Source: a bacterium (GTDB lineage: Bacteria; Actinomycetota; Acidimicrobiia; Acidimicrobiales; CATQHL01). Taken from it: a stretch of DNA of 5,829 nt. The position numbers and the translations under genes are program-made. Below, piece by piece: positions 5,165 through 5,829 of the stretch. The notes under the pieces were generated by a model, which worked only from the letters and a program-made list of their open reading frames with translations, was not told the DNA's origin and did not search any database. Positions within the stretch are counted from its first letter, which is position 1; every line of letters begins with the position of its first letter. The stretch is taken from the NCBI GenBank assembly GCA_026713745.1, contig JAPONU010000417.1, positions 1 to 5,829 on the forward strand. The letters are read 5' to 3'.

Positions 5165-5818
5165 CGGAGGACGCTGGGGCGCTTCGTCGTCTACGGCGCC
5201 CTGTGGGCCTGGTTCGCCGACCGACCCGACTGCTGGGTCGGCGAGGACCACAACATCTACTACCGCCACGGCGACAACGGCGTCGTCGTGGCGCCCTACG
5301 TGTGCGTCAGCTTCGGCGTCGACCCCGAACCGCTCATCTCCGCGGCCAGCTACCGTGTCTGGGAGGTTGGCGCCCCACCGGCGTTCGTGCTGGAAATCGC
5401 ATCGGAGAAGACCTTCAAGGCGGACCTCCACGTAAAACCCTCCAAGTACCTGGACATAGGCGTACAGGAATACTGGCGGTTCGACCCCAGCGGCGGCGAG
5501 TTCCTGCAACCGGCTCTGCAAGGCGACCACCGGGTGGGCGACACCTGGCAACCTGTCACCATCGGCACCGACGCGGATGGCCGTCTCAGCGGCCACAACC
5601 ACGCTCTCGACCTGGCCCTGCACGCCCAAGCGCACCGCCTGCGCTTCCGCGACCCCCGAACCGGCACGTGGCTGGCCGACCCCGACGAACAAATCCAAGC
5701 CCGCCGCGCCGCCGAAGCCCGCGCCGACCGACAAACCGCCCGCGCCGACCAGCAAATCGCTGCCACAGCAGCCGCCGAGGCCCGCGCCGGGATTGCTCAT
5801 TCACACCGGCCGACCTGA
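5165..5818 (+). pseudogene. Uma2-family (PD-(D/E)XK-like) nuclease, 5'-truncated remnant
   Basis: The frame ending at TGA 5816-5818 matches the Uma2 family (putative restriction-like endonucleases; cellular role poorly known). Seen: a WFADRPDCWVG...YY segment at about 5210-5263; VVVAPYVCVSF at 5282-5314, where the family normally has a metal-binding Asp after Pro; PPAFVLEIAS with Glu at 5393-5395; Asp at 5423-5425 and Lys at 5435-5437; GVQEYWRFDP; then a C-terminal Ala/Arg-rich heptad tail. The expected Asp codon GAC is TAC (Tyr) at 5297-5299. The usual N-terminus of about 20-30 residues is missing, and the frame has no ATG, GTG or TTG between the upstream stop and the first conserved block. 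The first GTG is at 5288, inside the domain. Codons such as ATA, GTA, AAA and CAA are commoner than in the operon. I read it as a recently truncated, probably inactive copy. A non-canonical start or a sequencing/assembly error is possible. Confidence 0.72.
5717..5756 (+). repeat. Two 19-nt near-identical in-frame repeats, 21-nt period
   Basis: 5717-5735 and 5738-5756 share GCCCGCGCCGACC, two differing bases, then CAAA. The period of 21 nt equals seven residues (ARADRQT / ARADQQI). A third GCCCGCGCC lies at 5780-5788, 42 nt further on and in phase. This is the heptad pattern of a C-terminal coiled coil, as seen in many Uma2 proteins, probably grown by short duplication. Confidence 0.6.
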
Positions 5819-5829
5819 GGCACGTGATG
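5817..5829 (+). promoter_or_regulatory. Possible start region of the next gene
   Basis: GAGG at 5817-5820 lies 6 nt before an ATG at 5827-5829, with a GTG at 5824 as alternative. The spacing is good for a ribosome site, but the window ends there, so no coding content can be judged. Confidence 0.22.

Noticed and set aside
5120..5180. Programmed -1 frameshift fusing the acyl-CoA dehydrogenase to the Uma2 frame
   Set aside because: The Uma2 frame is indeed -1 relative to the dehydrogenase and open across its stop, but no slippery heptamer is seen near the stop and the open overlap is expected from high GC. Truncation is simpler.
1..5829. CRISPR arrays, tRNA/rRNA genes, insertion-sequence ends or transposase genes
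   Set aside because: No regularly spaced repeats, tRNA-like cloverleaf sequence, rRNA segments, terminal inverted repeats or transposase motifs were seen on either strand.

Overview
The window is high-GC DNA with strong third-position G/C bias. All convincing genes are on the + strand and tightly packed. Gene style and content (SDRs, a bacterial-type P450, an acyl-CoA dehydrogenase, a Uma2-family protein) suggest an actinobacterium, possibly an uncultured Acidimicrobiia-like lineage. That taxonomic guess is inference only; nothing in the window fixes the taxon.

Layout: (1) 1-730, the C-terminal part of a short-chain dehydrogenase/reductase (SDR) whose start lies left of the window. (2) 727-1491, a second, complete SDR, overlapping the first by ATGA. 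(3) 1484-1843, a small NTF2/SnoaL-like protein, overlapping by 8 nt. (4) 1884-3137, a cytochrome P450 after a 40-nt gap. (5) 3138-3255, a 118-nt intergenic stretch with small repeats and a weak hairpin. (6) 3256-3990, a heme-oxygenase-like (TenA/PqqC-fold) protein with a plausible diiron-oxygenase ligand set. (7) 3987-5144, an acyl-CoA dehydrogenase starting at a GTG that overlaps the previous stop (GTGA). (8) About 5165-5818, an open frame matching a Uma2-family nuclease but with no usable start codon and an altered active-site residue. It looks like a 5'-truncated remnant. The last bases (5817-5829) may hold the start of another gene.

How the genes may work together: the first six genes look like one oxidative operon that builds or degrades a small molecule. 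Two alcohol/ketone-active SDRs (one probably NAD-, one probably NADP-dependent), a P450, a non-heme diiron-type oxidase/oxygenase, a flavin acyl-CoA desaturase and an NTF2-like enzyme or binding protein are all redox or tailoring functions. No ligase/thioesterase, ferredoxin, ETF, transporter or regulator is visible, so the window probably holds only part of the pathway. I do not recognise the combination as a named pathway. The P450 / heme-oxygenase-like oxidase / acyl-CoA dehydrogenase trio is the most interesting part. The Uma2 remnant at the right edge differs in codon use and marks the end of the operon.
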